From Dinghuibacter silviterrae (lineage in GTDB: Bacteria; Bacteroidota; Bacteroidia; Chitinophagales; Chitinophagaceae), in assembly GCF_004366355.1 (NCBI RefSeq), contig NZ_SODV01000001.1, forward strand, positions 2,604,001 to 2,668,000: 64,000 nt of DNA, given 5' to 3'. Under the pieces are notes generated by a model that was given only the letters and a program-made list of their open reading frames with translations, searched no databases and was not told where the DNA came from. Made by a program: the position numbers and the translations under genes. Shown here one piece after another: positions 26,063 to 35,583 of the stretch (position 1 is the stretch's first letter; every line of letters begins with the position of its first letter).

Positions 26063-28795
26063 ATGTCTCTTAAGGGCATCACCCTCATCACCATTTCCCT
26101 GCTTATCTCCCAACTCGCTTTGTCTCAAACGGCCACCATCAAAGGTTCTATCTATGATGGCGTGTCCAAGGACGCGGTGTCGGGAGCCCTGATCACCATC
26201 GGCAAGATCAACGTCAGGAAACTGGCGGACGAGCGGGGTGCTTTCGAAATCAAAAACGTTCCCCCCGGAGAATACGACATCGTCATCGAAAGCGTTGGCT
26301 ATTTGACGATTACCCGGCATTATAGTGTGAAAGCGGGAGAGGTCGTTCGTGTATATGAAGGCCTTGCCGTGGACACCAAGAACCTCGGGGAAGTAAAAGT
26401 CATCGGCAATTTCAACCGGGAAGAAGAAGCGGGTGTCCGCAACCGGGAGCGGGTGGCGGGCAATATCACCAATATGATCTCGTCCCAGGCGATGGTCCGC
26501 TCCCCGGACATCAACGCGGCCAACGTGTTGCAACGCATGAGCGGGATCACGGTCCAGCGGTCCAGCGGGGGCGACGAAGCCTACGCGGTTATCCGCGGGA
26601 TGGAGCCCCGGTATAACAATACCTTGCTCAACGGGATCAAGATCGCCAGCCCGGATTCAAAAAACAGGTTTGTCCAGTTGGACATCATCCCTTCCGACAT
26701 CCTGTCCGCGATCGAAATCAGCAAATCGCTGTTACCGGATATGGAAGGCGACGCTATCGGCGGGACCGTCAACTTAGTCGTCAAGGACGCGCCTCAAAAA
26801 ACCAGCTTTAAGGCCATCGGCAGCATCGGCTACAGCCAGCTCTATTTCGATCAGCGGTACGTCACCTTTGGCAAGTCGGACATCCAAGCGCACAGCCCTA
26901 TCCAACGGAACCCGCCCGGCTATGTAACCCAACCCGGCGATTTCTCCAGGTCGAACCTTTCTTTCTCTCAAGAGCAGGCGCCCCCGACGGGCACCCTGGG
27001 CTTCTCTTTCACCCACCGGTTTTTTCACAATAAGGTCGGTCTTGTCCTGGCGGACAACTTTCAAAACCAGTACTACGGCAACATCAGCACCCGGGCGACC
27101 GTGTCGCCCATCGACATGATGACGTCCGACTCTTTGTATGTGACCAACCTCACCAACTATAACGGGTTCACGCAACAGCTGAACAACGGCGTGGTGGCGC
27201 ACGTCGACTACGAGTTTAACCAGCATCACCGGATCAGCGTCGACAACTTTTATCTCTACAGCTACCTGGCCGCCTCTCGCTTTAGCATGGACACGACCCT
27301 GGTGGGTACAGGGCGCGTCGGCCCCGGCACCGGTCAGGTTTTTGTGGACAGTGTGTCGGAGACCCAGCACATGCACGTCGAAAACCTGAAGATTTCCGGT
27401 GTTCACGAGTTAACCCACCGGTTCACCCTGAACTGGGCCGCCGTACGCCAGGAAGCAGCCAGCCGTTTCCCGGACCAGGCCGACGTGACGACGCTTTTCC
27501 TGATCAACCCCAATTATACCAAGAACCCCAGCACCCTGGACGCCATCACCCGGAACTGGCAACGGAACGACGACCATGAATTCACCGGTTTGTTAAACCT
27601 CATATACAAACTCCGGAAGTGGGAAATAAAGGCCGGCGGGTTATACAATACGAAGACGAGGTACAACAGCGAGGACGATTATACCCTACAGCCGACGACC
27701 ACCAATTCCGCCGGTGGCACGGGCGGGCGGCCCGTATGGACAGGCATTTATAATGCCCAATACGACGTGTTCAACACAGCGGGTACCAATGTGTACAACC
27801 CGCAAAACTATAAAGTGACAGAAACCATTTTTGCGGAATACGCCATGGCGCAATACCGCTCCACCCGCTGGGAAGGAGGCGGTGGCGTCCGGGTGGAAAA
27901 TACCGATAATGAATGGGCCGACAGGGTACGTAGCCCGACCCAACCCAGCGCGGGCAGCCAGATATACCAGGATGTGCTCCCCAGTGCCTACCTGAAATAC
28001 AAGTTTGCCTATAACAAAAATCTGCACCTGTCCTATTTCAAATCCATTTCGAGACCCAATTATTACGAGATCGTCGATGCCATTACGCCGGGGATTGACT
28101 TTTTTACGCAGGGGAATTCCTACCTGCAACACTCTGTGGCCAACAACCTCGACCTCCGGTTTGAATGGTACCCCAAAGAAGAGGAGCAATTGTTTGCGGG
28201 CGTTTTTTACAAGGTGATCGACAACCCCATCGAAACCCAGTTGCAGTCCGCAAGCGGGGGAATAGAGACCTATACGCTGACCAACCCGGGTACTGCGCAC
28301 AACTATGGTGCGGAGGTGGCCTTTACCAAGTTCTGGGGCAAATTCGGGATCACCGGGAACTACACGTATACCCATTCCGAGGTGACCGCCTCCCAGTTGC
28401 TGTATTACAAGGCCAACCACGATCCCAACCTGAAACAGCTGGATTCGTTGCATGTCCAGGTCAAGCGGCCCCTGCAAGGGCAAACGGACCACATTGCCAA
28501 CGTATCCCTTTTGTATAAGGACAACCGGCACGGCTTTTTTGCCCAGCTCGCCTACGAGTACCAGGGCAACACCCTGGCGAAGACCTATATCTATTACAAC
28601 TCGGATTACTATCAGAAGCCTATGAATATGCTTGCTTTTTCCCTGGAAAAAGACATCAACAAACACTTTACGGTATTTGGCAAATTCAACAACCTGCTGA
28701 ATACGCCCAACAAACAGTACGTGACGAGCTATATCCTGGCGACGAGCGATATATATAAAGCGACTTATAGCATAGGCTTACGATACGCACATTAA
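26063..28795 (+). CDS. TonB-dependent outer-membrane receptor
   Basis: This is a 910-residue receptor. The signal peptide ends LALSQ (22). A carboxypeptidase-regulatory-like domain covers 23-110 (ATIKGSIYDGVSKDAVSGAL). The plug runs from about 130 to 250, with VLQRMSGITVQRSSGG, YAVIRGMEPRYNNTLLNG and a DAIGGTVNLVV end. The barrel ends SIGLRYAH. The GDAIGGTVNL plug style belongs to receptors that often take up sugars or peptides rather than SusC proteins. No SusD partner follows; instead a beta-helix lipoprotein begins 14 bp downstream and is probably cotranscribed. The ligand is unknown. Confidence 0.88.
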   Translation: MSLKGITLITISLLISQLALSQTATIKGSIYDGVSKDAVSGALITIGKINVRKLADERGAFEIKNVPPGEYDIVIESVGYLTITRHYSVKAGEVVRVYEGLAVDTKNLGEVKVIGNFNREEEAGVRNRERVAGNITNMISSQAMVRSPDINAANVLQRMSGITVQRSSGGDEAYAVIRGMEPRYNNTLLNGIKIASPDSKNRFVQLDIIPSDILSAIEISKSLLPDMEGDAIGGTVNLVVKDAPQKTSFKAIGSIGYSQLYFDQRYVTFGKSDIQAHSPIQRNPPGYVTQPGDFSRSNLSFSQEQAPPTGTLGFSFTHRFFHNKVGLVLADNFQNQYYGNISTRATVSPIDMMTSDSLYVTNLTNYNGFTQQLNNGVVAHVDYEFNQHHRISVDNFYLYSYLAASRFSMDTTLVGTGRVGPGTGQVFVDSVSETQHMHVENLKISGVHELTHRFTLNWAAVRQEAASRFPDQADVTTLFLINPNYTKNPSTLDAITRNWQRNDDHEFTGLLNLIYKLRKWEIKAGGLYNTKTRYNSEDDYTLQPTTTNSAGGTGGRPVWTGIYNAQYDVFNTAGTNVYNPQNYKVTETIFAEYAMAQYRSTRWEGGGGVRVENTDNEWADRVRSPTQPSAGSQIYQDVLPSAYLKYKFAYNKNLHLSYFKSISRPNYYEIVDAITPGIDFFTQGNSYLQHSVANNLDLRFEWYPKEEEQLFAGVFYKVIDNPIETQLQSASGGIETYTLTNPGTAHNYGAEVAFTKFWGKFGITGNYTYTHSEVTASQLLYYKANHDPNLKQLDSLHVQVKRPLQGQTDHIANVSLLYKDNRHGFFAQLAYEYQGNTLAKTYIYYNSDYYQKPMNMLAFSLEKDINKHFTVFGKFNNLLNTPNKQYVTSYILATSDIYKATYSIGLRYAH

Positions 28796-28809
28796 ACCCA
28801 ATCTCGAAT

Positions 28810-29973
28810 ATGAAACATGCATTATTGACCGTTACGGCCGGCGCTGCTTTGGTGTTCACGGCTTGTACCAAAAGCAAAAGTACCGTGAGCACCGGACCCG
28901 TCCTGCCTGCGGAAGCCATTACGACCACCACCCTGAACGGGGGGAACGTAAAGGGGGTCATGTTGACCGATTCGACCTATACGGTGAACGGTGACCTGAC
29001 CGTATTGAAAGGGGATACCCTGAAAGTGCAACCCGGCGCGACCATCATCATCCCGGGCAACCACGCCTTTTATATCCAGGGGGTCATCGACGTGGAAGGT
29101 ACCCAGCAACAACCCGCTGTTTTCACCTCTCCTCTCCAACAGCCCGGCCAATGGGGCGGTTTCCAGTGCGACAGCGCCAAGGCCGTTACCTTTAAATGGG
29201 CCAAGATCCTTTGGGCCGGTGGTCCGGACTCCACCGGCAGCACCCGTCAGACCATCTCCGTTTCTTCCCCGATCAACGTAGACGTGGAAGACTGCTGGCT
29301 GATCGGTGGCCAGGACAACGGTGTCGGTGTCTATGGCGCTGCCACGGTGACCATCCTCCGCAACACCATCGAGGGTGAAGGGACCAACGACGGGGAAGGC
29401 ATCGACTTCCACGCCGGCGTCACCGGGACCGTTGCCTACAACTGTATCTGGGGTGGTGCCGGAAGCGGTATCAAAATCTTCACCAGCTCTACGGTTCAGA
29501 TCCCGCAAACGGTCTGTACGGTATACAACAACACCTGCGTGTTCAACGGTTTCCGCAGGGGCTTTAACGAACCCGGCCGCGGCATCCTGGTGGACGCCTT
29601 CTCCGCAGGGCTCTACTACAACAACCTGCTGGTGGACAACTACTATGGCCTGGACATCACCGCTTCCGCCGACTACGCGCACACCAAGTACGGGAACAAC
29701 TTCTTTTACACGACGATCGACTCCTGCCGCAAGTACTTTTACCCCGCGGGCTCCCAGGGTGTCGTTCAGACCAGCGACATCGTGTCCACCGGTACCGGCG
29801 TGAACGATCCCATGTTTGTCAACTATTCCCTGATCAACGACACGACGAGGGTTATGCCTTCTTCCTTCGACTTCCACCTGAAGGCAGGCTCTCCCTGCAT
29901 CGGGAAGGGGAACACCACCTATAACGCCGACATCGGTGCGTATACGTCCGACGGGCAAGGGAATAAACACTAG
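28810..29973 (+). CDS. Lipoprotein with right-handed parallel beta-helix
   Basis: This encodes 387 residues with a lipobox cysteine at 19 (VFTAC). From about residue 60 the chain follows a parallel beta-helix pattern with repeating short strands such as VDVEDCWLIGG, ATVTILRNTIEG and GILVDAFSAGLYYNNLLVDN, then a C-terminal DFHLKAGSPCIGKG motif common in these proteins. Beta-helix proteins often bind or cut polysaccharides, but I see no clear catalytic set. It lies 14 bp after the TonB receptor and is followed by a strong terminator, so the two form one operon. It may act as the surface partner of the receptor. Confidence 0.78.
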   Translation: MKHALLTVTAGAALVFTACTKSKSTVSTGPVLPAEAITTTTLNGGNVKGVMLTDSTYTVNGDLTVLKGDTLKVQPGATIIIPGNHAFYIQGVIDVEGTQQQPAVFTSPLQQPGQWGGFQCDSAKAVTFKWAKILWAGGPDSTGSTRQTISVSSPINVDVEDCWLIGGQDNGVGVYGAATVTILRNTIEGEGTNDGEGIDFHAGVTGTVAYNCIWGGAGSGIKIFTSSTVQIPQTVCTVYNNTCVFNGFRRGFNEPGRGILVDAFSAGLYYNNLLVDNYYGLDITASADYAHTKYGNNFFYTTIDSCRKYFYPAGSQGVVQTSDIVSTGTGVNDPMFVNYSLINDTTRVMPSSFDFHLKAGSPCIGKGNTTYNADIGAYTSDGQGNKH

Positions 29974-29999
29974 TAAGCAGGCAAATGCTTTATCTTAGG

Positions 30000-30028
30000 G
30001 GGAGGACAAATTGTCCTCCCTTTTTTTT
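30000..30028 (+). terminator. Intrinsic terminator of the TonB receptor operon
   Basis: GGGAGGAC (30000-30007) pairs with GTCCTCCC (30013-30020), followed by eight T. It ends the operon 26063-29973 and separates it from the glycosidase gene. Confidence 0.88.
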
Positions 30029-30080
30029 ATGCCTGCGCAGCGTCCGGCGTAGCAGTCCGTTAGACATTAAATATGTTGCC

Positions 30081-32372
30081 GTGTATAGAATCGGAATGCT
30101 TCTGTTATGGGCCGGGTCATGCCTGCCGGTCCACGCCCAGTCTTATAAAGATCCCTCCCTGCCGGTCGGTCAGCGGGTGAAAGACCTCTTGTCCCGGATG
30201 ACGGTGGAGGAAAAGGTGGCCCAGTTGCGCAGCACCTGGTCCGCCCATCCCCGGATCAACGAGGCCCTTTTGAACAATCCGAGGGTCATGGACTCCCTGT
30301 TTGGCCAGGGGATCGGGATGATCAACCCCGATTTTGACAATACCCCCGAACAAACCGTTCGTTTCCGCAACGCGATCAACACCTACCTGAGGACCAAGAC
30401 CCGGCTGGGTATCCCCGCCATCTTCCTGGACGAAGCCCACCATGGGTTGCTGGCCTTAAGGACAGATGTTTTCCCCACCAGTATCGGCCTGGGCTGTTCC
30501 TGGGACACCTTGCTGGTCCAACGCGTCTATGACTATGTCGGGCGGCAGGTGGCCGGCCGGGGCGCCAATATGGTCCTGGCGCCCGTGGTGGACGTGACCC
30601 GGGATCCCCGCTGGGGAAGAGTAGGGGAGACCTTTGGGGAAGACCCCTACCTCTGCGGCCTCATGGGGAGCGCGGTGGTCCGGGGTTTCCAGGGCAGCAG
30701 CGACGGATCCATCGCGCCCGGTCATGTCGCCACCACCCTAAAACATTTCACCGGGCACGGGCAACCGGAAGGCGGTGTCAACCAGGGCCCGGCCGATTAT
30801 CCGGTCCGGGTGCTGAGGACCTTCCACATGGAGCCTTTCCGGTTGGCGATCGGCAGGGCGCACCCCGCAGGCATCATGGCCGCATACGTGGAGGTCGACG
30901 GTGTGCCCTGTCATGCCAATTCCTGGCTGCTCAAAGACGTGCTCCGGAAAGAATGGGGTTTTGGGGGCGTGGTGGTCTCGGATTGGTGGGGGATCGATCA
31001 GTTGTACCAAAAACACCTCGTCGCCCCGGACAGACCGGAGGCGGCGCGCATGGCCTTCGAAGGCGGCGTGACCGTTGATTTGCCGATGGGGACCAATTAC
31101 GCCCGTCTGGCGGGTGTTGCCCCACAGGATCTTGACGAAGCGGTGGGATATGTATTGGCATTGAAATTCAAGCTGGGTTTGTTCGACCATTCCATCACCC
31201 TCTCTATGGACGACGTGAACGCAGCCATCGGCCGCCCCGAGGGCAGCGCCCTGGCGCTCAAGGCCGCGGAAGAGTCCATGGTGCTCCTGAAAAACGACAA
31301 CGGCCTTCTGCCCCTGGCATCGGGCCGGTACAAAAAGATCGCCGTCATCGGCCCCTGTGCCGCGACCAACTATACCGGGGATTATTCCGGGGCACCCGCG
31401 CACAACGTCTCCTTACTGGACGGTATCCGGCACCGTTATGGCCAGGTTTCTTATGCCAAAGGCGTCGACCTGAGCCTAAACGGCGACACCCTTAGCCTGA
31501 ACAACTTCCAGTACATCGATACCCTGGTGCTCCCCAGCCACGAGCATAATTACGCCATGATCGATTCCGCGGTAGCCGTAGCCCGGGAGGCCGACCTCGT
31601 GATCTGCGCGGTTGGCGAAAACGAACAGTTCACCAGGGAAGCCGAGGAGCCCCACCACTACGGGGACGCCTCCACCCTCGGCCTGCCGTCCGACCAGGAT
31701 TCTTTGGTCAGAGCCCTGGAGGCCACCGGGAAACCTGTTGTCCTGTACCTGGCCCACGGCAGACCGCGGTCCATCGGTGCCATCGCTGCCGGGGCCGGTG
31801 CGGTGCTGGACGGCTGGTTCACCGGGGAAGAGGCCGGGGACGCTGCCGCCGCCATTCTTTTCGGGGACGTCAACCCCAGCGGGAAGCTGACCATCAGCAT
31901 CCCCCGGAGTGTCGGCCAGCTTCCCGTTTACTACAACCACAAACCCAGCGCCCAATTCATGCCTTATGTGACGGAGTCCAACAAACCGCTTTATCCCTTC
32001 GGGTATGGGTTGAGTTATACGACGTTTCGCTATTCGGCGCCCCGCCTTTCTTCGGCGGCCATGTCGCGGAACGGCTCCGTCCAGGTCAGTGTAGACGTCA
32101 CCAATGCGGGTGCCGTGCCGGGGGACGAGGTGGTCCAGCTCTATATTCACCAAAAGGTGAGCAGCGTGACCCGCCCGGTCCGGGAACTCAAGGATTTTTC
32201 CCGGATCCACCTGGAGCCCGGGCAAACGCAAACCGTCACCTTCACGGTCGACGCCACCAAGCTCGCCTACTGGAACAAGGACATGCATTATGCTGTCGAT
32301 GCGGGGGCCTTTCAGATTATGGTCGGCGCGTCTTCCGTTGACTGGAAGGAGGTGGACTTACGGGTGGATTAG
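30081..32372 (+). CDS. GH3 beta-glycosidase
   Basis: This encodes about 763 residues from GTG 30081 (starting with the basic residue expected in a signal peptide), or 758 from ATG 30096. The frame is open from 29985, but that start overlaps the terminator. The signal peptide ends PVHAQ. GH3 features: FLDEAHHG, VVDVTRDPRWGRVGETFGEDPYL, KHFTGHG, the nucleophile Asp in VVSDWWG, a second alpha/beta domain with CAVGENEQFTREAEE, and a fibronectin-III-like C-terminal domain (QVSVDVTNAGAVPGDEVVQLY). It probably removes beta-linked glucose or xylose from oligosaccharides in the periplasm. It is not part of either Sus locus. Confidence 0.87.
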   Translation: MYRIGMLLLWAGSCLPVHAQSYKDPSLPVGQRVKDLLSRMTVEEKVAQLRSTWSAHPRINEALLNNPRVMDSLFGQGIGMINPDFDNTPEQTVRFRNAINTYLRTKTRLGIPAIFLDEAHHGLLALRTDVFPTSIGLGCSWDTLLVQRVYDYVGRQVAGRGANMVLAPVVDVTRDPRWGRVGETFGEDPYLCGLMGSAVVRGFQGSSDGSIAPGHVATTLKHFTGHGQPEGGVNQGPADYPVRVLRTFHMEPFRLAIGRAHPAGIMAAYVEVDGVPCHANSWLLKDVLRKEWGFGGVVVSDWWGIDQLYQKHLVAPDRPEAARMAFEGGVTVDLPMGTNYARLAGVAPQDLDEAVGYVLALKFKLGLFDHSITLSMDDVNAAIGRPEGSALALKAAEESMVLLKNDNGLLPLASGRYKKIAVIGPCAATNYTGDYSGAPAHNVSLLDGIRHRYGQVSYAKGVDLSLNGDTLSLNNFQYIDTLVLPSHEHNYAMIDSAVAVAREADLVICAVGENEQFTREAEEPHHYGDASTLGLPSDQDSLVRALEATGKPVVLYLAHGRPRSIGAIAAGAGAVLDGWFTGEEAGDAAAAILFGDVNPSGKLTISIPRSVGQLPVYYNHKPSAQFMPYVTESNKPLYPFGYGLSYTTFRYSAPRLSSAAMSRNGSVQVSVDVTNAGAVPGDEVVQLYIHQKVSSVTRPVRELKDFSRIHLEPGQTQTVTFTVDATKLAYWNKDMHYAVDAGAFQIMVGASSVDWKEVDLRVD

Positions 32373-34750
32373 TCGTTGTCTTTAGCTACCAGCACAAAGG
32401 CGCTCCGCTTCGGCGCCGGCATGGACCCTTGCTCCCCCTTCACGGACTTCCAGATCACTTCGTTGAGGAGTCCGTCCGGTACCGCGTCGGCCCGCGTCAG
32501 GTCAAACCCCTCGGACAGCATCGCAGACGCCGTGCGCGCGGCATTCCGCGCGTTGATGTCCGTGAGCGCCGGCCGGAAGGTATAGGCTGTCGTATCAGGG
32601 GTAGCCGTAAAGCAACCATACATGGGCGTCGCCGCCGCGTCGTACTGGCTCATGGGCGGGAGGCCGACGATAAGCTCCATCGTCCGGAGCATCGCCGCGG
32701 TGGAGTACAACGTGTGGTTGACCGTATGCCTGCGGATATAAGGACTGATCACATACGCCACAGACCGGTGGGCATCCACATGGTCCGGTCCGTCCTGTGC
32801 GTCGTCTTCGAGGACAAAGATGGCTGCGTGCGCCCAAATAGGACTATGCGATATATGGTCCACCAGTTGCCCCAGGGCGAGGTCGTTGTCCGCCACGTGG
32901 GCCATCGGTGTATAAGCCCCCTTATACATCCCGCTCGTATGGTCGTTGGGCAGGTAGATCGTGTTGAAGTGGGGAACAGTGCCCGCCTGTACCAGGCTGT
33001 CAAAGTCGTGTTCAAAGATTTTTTCCCGGTAGATGTCTTGTATGTCCAGGTTCCAGCCCGGGTAGGCCTTACAATAGTGCGCCGGTTCTTTGAGCACCGG
33101 CAGGGTGGGGGGACCGTTGTCCTCAAACTCTCCATAGTTGCGGAAGGAAACCCCCGCCCGGGCGCAGTAGTCCCAGATAAATCCGTTGGTAGGGTTTGCC
33201 GCGGGCCGGCTCCCGTCGAAGTCGTAATGACCGCCCCGGCCGCTGTAGTTCGTCGGCCAGTTCTTCTCCACAAAGTCCGTGGCATATCCCGCCATCGACC
33301 AGTTGTGCCCGTCCGCGCTGACCTCCGCGTTCACATAAAAGTTGTCCAGCAGGACAAAGTCCTCCGAGAGTGCGTGGGCATTGGGGGTGACGGTTCTGCC
33401 GAACAAGCAAAGACTGGTATCCCCGTTGCCCTGGGGGAGGTCGCCGAGGACCTGGTCGTAGGTGCGGTTTTCCTTGAGGATATAAAAGACGTATTTGATC
33501 GGCGTCGTGTCTTTTGCGCTCCGCGGAACCGGGTTACCGGCTTCCCCATCGGCTTGGGCTTCTATGGCCTTATTGTAAGGCGTGTTGGCATACACCTGTT
33601 GTGTATATGCTGTCATCTGATCCGGCGTGGGCCAGGGGATAAAGGACACCGCGCCCGTAAACATGCTCCCGATGTATTGCGTCTCGTGGTGAGACGTTTT
33701 ATATGATTGCACATGCCCATACGGCCCGTGCGCATCCGGATCGGCCATGGAGGTCAGCCCTTTGCCGTCGGTCACCAGCAGCCCGCCCTTCCACGTCCGT
33801 ACGCAGGTCGGATACCAGCCCACCGGTATAAAACCCAGAGAACGGCTGTGTCCAGGTTCCGACACGTCAAAGACCGCCAGGTAGTTGTTGTCCGCGTTGG
33901 CGACATATAAGGTTTTGCCCTCGATGGCCACGCTGTTGGTCGTGGACCCGGTTGGCGCGTCGGGGGCTATGGCTGTGTTCAGCGTCTCGACCGCTTTCCG
34001 CGCTTTTGTATCGATGACGCTCACCGAATTCGCGTTGGCGTTGGCCACGTAGAGCCAGGCGCCGTCCTTGCTAAGCGCCATGTCGTTGGGGTGGTCTTCC
34101 GTTTCCACCGAGTCTGTGAGGATGCCTGCCTTCGTGTCGTAGATCCAGACCTTTTTCCCACCCCAGGCGCTGATGTAGAGTTCGTTTTTGTGCGGGTTGA
34201 GCAGACAGGTATACGCTTCGGCGCTTAACGCGATCCGCTTTAGTGTTTGCAGTTTTTCCGCGTCACATACATACAATGCATCGTCCTCTTTGGTGACGAC
34301 ATAAAGCATTTGCCCATCCACCGCCAGCCCGGTCGGGCTGATCATCGTCCTACGCGGGCCCAGCGTCAGGGTATCTTGTTTTTTTAGGTCCTGGGTATAG
34401 CGGATGACAATGTTGTCGTTGCCTCCGGAGGCGAAGAGGTACTTCTTCGAGTAGGCTAATCCCAGCCAGGCTTTGCCGATCGTTACCGTATTGATGACCT
34501 TCCGGCTTTTGAGATCCAGCAGGTCGATGCACTGCCGCCCGTTCCCGTTGTCGGTCACCGCGGCGTGCACCCCGTCCGGGGCCACAGCCAGGTTCAGCGG
34601 CAGGTCGCTGCTCAGGGGCGTAGCCGTCCCCGCGGGACTCAGGTACCAGCCGGTGGGGAGCAGGGTGCGGGGGCCGGCGGGGCCGGGGGTTTGGGCGGTG
34701 GCCGTAGCGGCGGCGGTTGTGGCAAGGAGGAGGAAGAGCCTGATTTTCAT
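32369..34750 (-). CDS. Secreted beta-propeller/alkaline-phosphatase-superfamily phosphoesterase
   Basis: This 793-residue paralogue of the protein at 5242-8019 has the same two domains. The signal peptide ends TATAQ (20). A YVTN-type propeller runs from about 45 to 350 (for example AVAPDGVHAAV, MALSKDGAWLYVANANANSVSVID). The phosphoesterase domain, about 425-760, contains YILKENRTYDQVLGDL, VLLDNFYVNAEVSADGHNWSM, IYLPNDHTSG and LEDDAQDGPDHVDAHRS. It lacks the Gln/Ala-rich linker of the other copy. The substrate is unknown. The 3' end overlaps the convergent GH3 gene by 4 bp. On the minus strand TAACTTTA (34786-34793) is a weak -7 candidate. Confidence 0.87.
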   Translation of the reverse strand: MKIRLFLLLATTAAATATAQTPGPAGPRTLLPTGWYLSPAGTATPLSSDLPLNLAVAPDGVHAAVTDNGNGRQCIDLLDLKSRKVINTVTIGKAWLGLAYSKKYLFASGGNDNIVIRYTQDLKKQDTLTLGPRRTMISPTGLAVDGQMLYVVTKEDDALYVCDAEKLQTLKRIALSAEAYTCLLNPHKNELYISAWGGKKVWIYDTKAGILTDSVETEDHPNDMALSKDGAWLYVANANANSVSVIDTKARKAVETLNTAIAPDAPTGSTTNSVAIEGKTLYVANADNNYLAVFDVSEPGHSRSLGFIPVGWYPTCVRTWKGGLLVTDGKGLTSMADPDAHGPYGHVQSYKTSHHETQYIGSMFTGAVSFIPWPTPDQMTAYTQQVYANTPYNKAIEAQADGEAGNPVPRSAKDTTPIKYVFYILKENRTYDQVLGDLPQGNGDTSLCLFGRTVTPNAHALSEDFVLLDNFYVNAEVSADGHNWSMAGYATDFVEKNWPTNYSGRGGHYDFDGSRPAANPTNGFIWDYCARAGVSFRNYGEFEDNGPPTLPVLKEPAHYCKAYPGWNLDIQDIYREKIFEHDFDSLVQAGTVPHFNTIYLPNDHTSGMYKGAYTPMAHVADNDLALGQLVDHISHSPIWAHAAIFVLEDDAQDGPDHVDAHRSVAYVISPYIRRHTVNHTLYSTAAMLRTMELIVGLPPMSQYDAAATPMYGCFTATPDTTAYTFRPALTDINARNAARTASAMLSEGFDLTRADAVPDGLLNEVIWKSVKGEQGSMPAPKRSAFVLVAKDND

Positions 34751-34809
34751 GCCAGAAAGGTAACGAAGTCACGAGAATGGCCATCTAAAGTTATCATTAA
34801 CTCGACGTG

Positions 34810-34908
34810 AATTACCCTAATTCTATATCAAAAATCGCAGGAAATTGCCCTGGTTTTGTGTCATAAAACGGAGGAAATTGCCCTGGTTTTGTGTTTAAAG
34901 TATTGATT
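34810..34908. repeat. Three tandem 33-bp repeats
   Basis: Units 34810-34842, 34843-34875 and 34876-34908 are contiguous. The block AGGAAATTGCCCTGGTTTTG occurs twice exactly, 33 bp apart; the first unit is diverged and the third keeps only its first 19 bases. Read on the minus strand the period is 11 residues and encodes the repeated peptide TKPGQFP. There are no spacers, so it is not CRISPR. It lies between the phosphoesterase start and the modC stop. Confidence 0.8.
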
Positions 34909-34926
34909 ACCATCAATAAATCATTT

Positions 34927-35583
34927 TTAATAAATCTCCCCCCGTCCCCCCCATACCTCCCTGGGCGCCCCCTGCCCCGTGACACGCCCGTCCGCCATGG
35001 ACACAACGGTGTCGGCCAGCCGCGCCGCTTCCTGCCGGTCGTGGGTAACAAGAAGGGTGGTCAGCCCCTCGGTCCGGTGTATGTCAAGCAAAAAGCCCTG
35101 CAACCGCGCCCTTAGAACGTCGTCCTGGGCCGACAACGGTTCGTCGAGCAGGAGCAACCGGGGCCGTCGTGCCAGGGCGCGGGCCAGGGCGGCGCGTTGC
35201 TGCTGGCCACCGGAGAGCCGGGCGGGCTTCCGGTCCGCTAACGGCGCCAGATTAAGAGCGTCGATCAGGTAATCGATTCGTTTGGCATCCGATCCATTTG
35301 CCAGCGCCAGGTTCTCCCGGACACTCAGGTGCGGGAAAAGGGCGTAGTCCTGGAACACCATACCAATCCCCCGTTGCTGGGGCGGGCGGTGGATCTTTAA
35401 GAGAGGATCGTCCCAGACTTCGCCGTCGACTTCGAGGTAAAAGCCGGAGCGTGCCAGCCCGGCGACCATCCGGAGCAGCGTTGTCTTGCCGGACCCGGAT
35501 GGCCCATAAAGAACCACCAGACTCCGGGAAGCCACCTCCAGGGACAGATCCAGGATCGGTGTATGTGCTTTTATCCGGATCAT
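34927..35583 (-). CDS. modC: Molybdate ABC transporter ATP-binding protein
   Basis: This encodes 218 residues containing one ABC ATPase domain: Walker A GPSGSGKT near 28-35, Q-loop in VFQDYALFPHLSVRENLAL, signature LSGGQQQRAALARAL, Walker B LLLLDEPLSAQD, and the switch His in VTHDRQ. It powers molybdate uptake with ModB and ModA. The usual C-terminal TOBE/MOP domain of ModC (total about 350 residues) is missing, so regulation by bound oxyanion at this subunit is unlikely. Its start overlaps modB by 4 bp. Assignment rests on the operon; alone it could be any short importer ATPase. Confidence 0.85.
   Translation of the reverse strand: MIRIKAHTPILDLSLEVASRSLVVLYGPSGSGKTTLLRMVAGLARSGFYLEVDGEVWDDPLLKIHRPPQQRGIGMVFQDYALFPHLSVRENLALANGSDAKRIDYLIDALNLAPLADRKPARLSGGQQQRAALARALARRPRLLLLDEPLSAQDDVLRARLQGFLLDIHRTEGLTTLLVTHDRQEAARLADTVVSMADGRVTGQGAPREVWGGRGEIY

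Noticed and set aside
28822-29970. Open frame of 382 codons on the minus strand
   Set aside because: It is the exact antisense of the beta-helix lipoprotein; the plus strand has a lipobox, repeats and a terminator.
34810-34908. Tandem repeats considered as a CRISPR remnant
   Set aside because: The units are contiguous without spacers, one is strongly diverged, and no cas gene is nearby.
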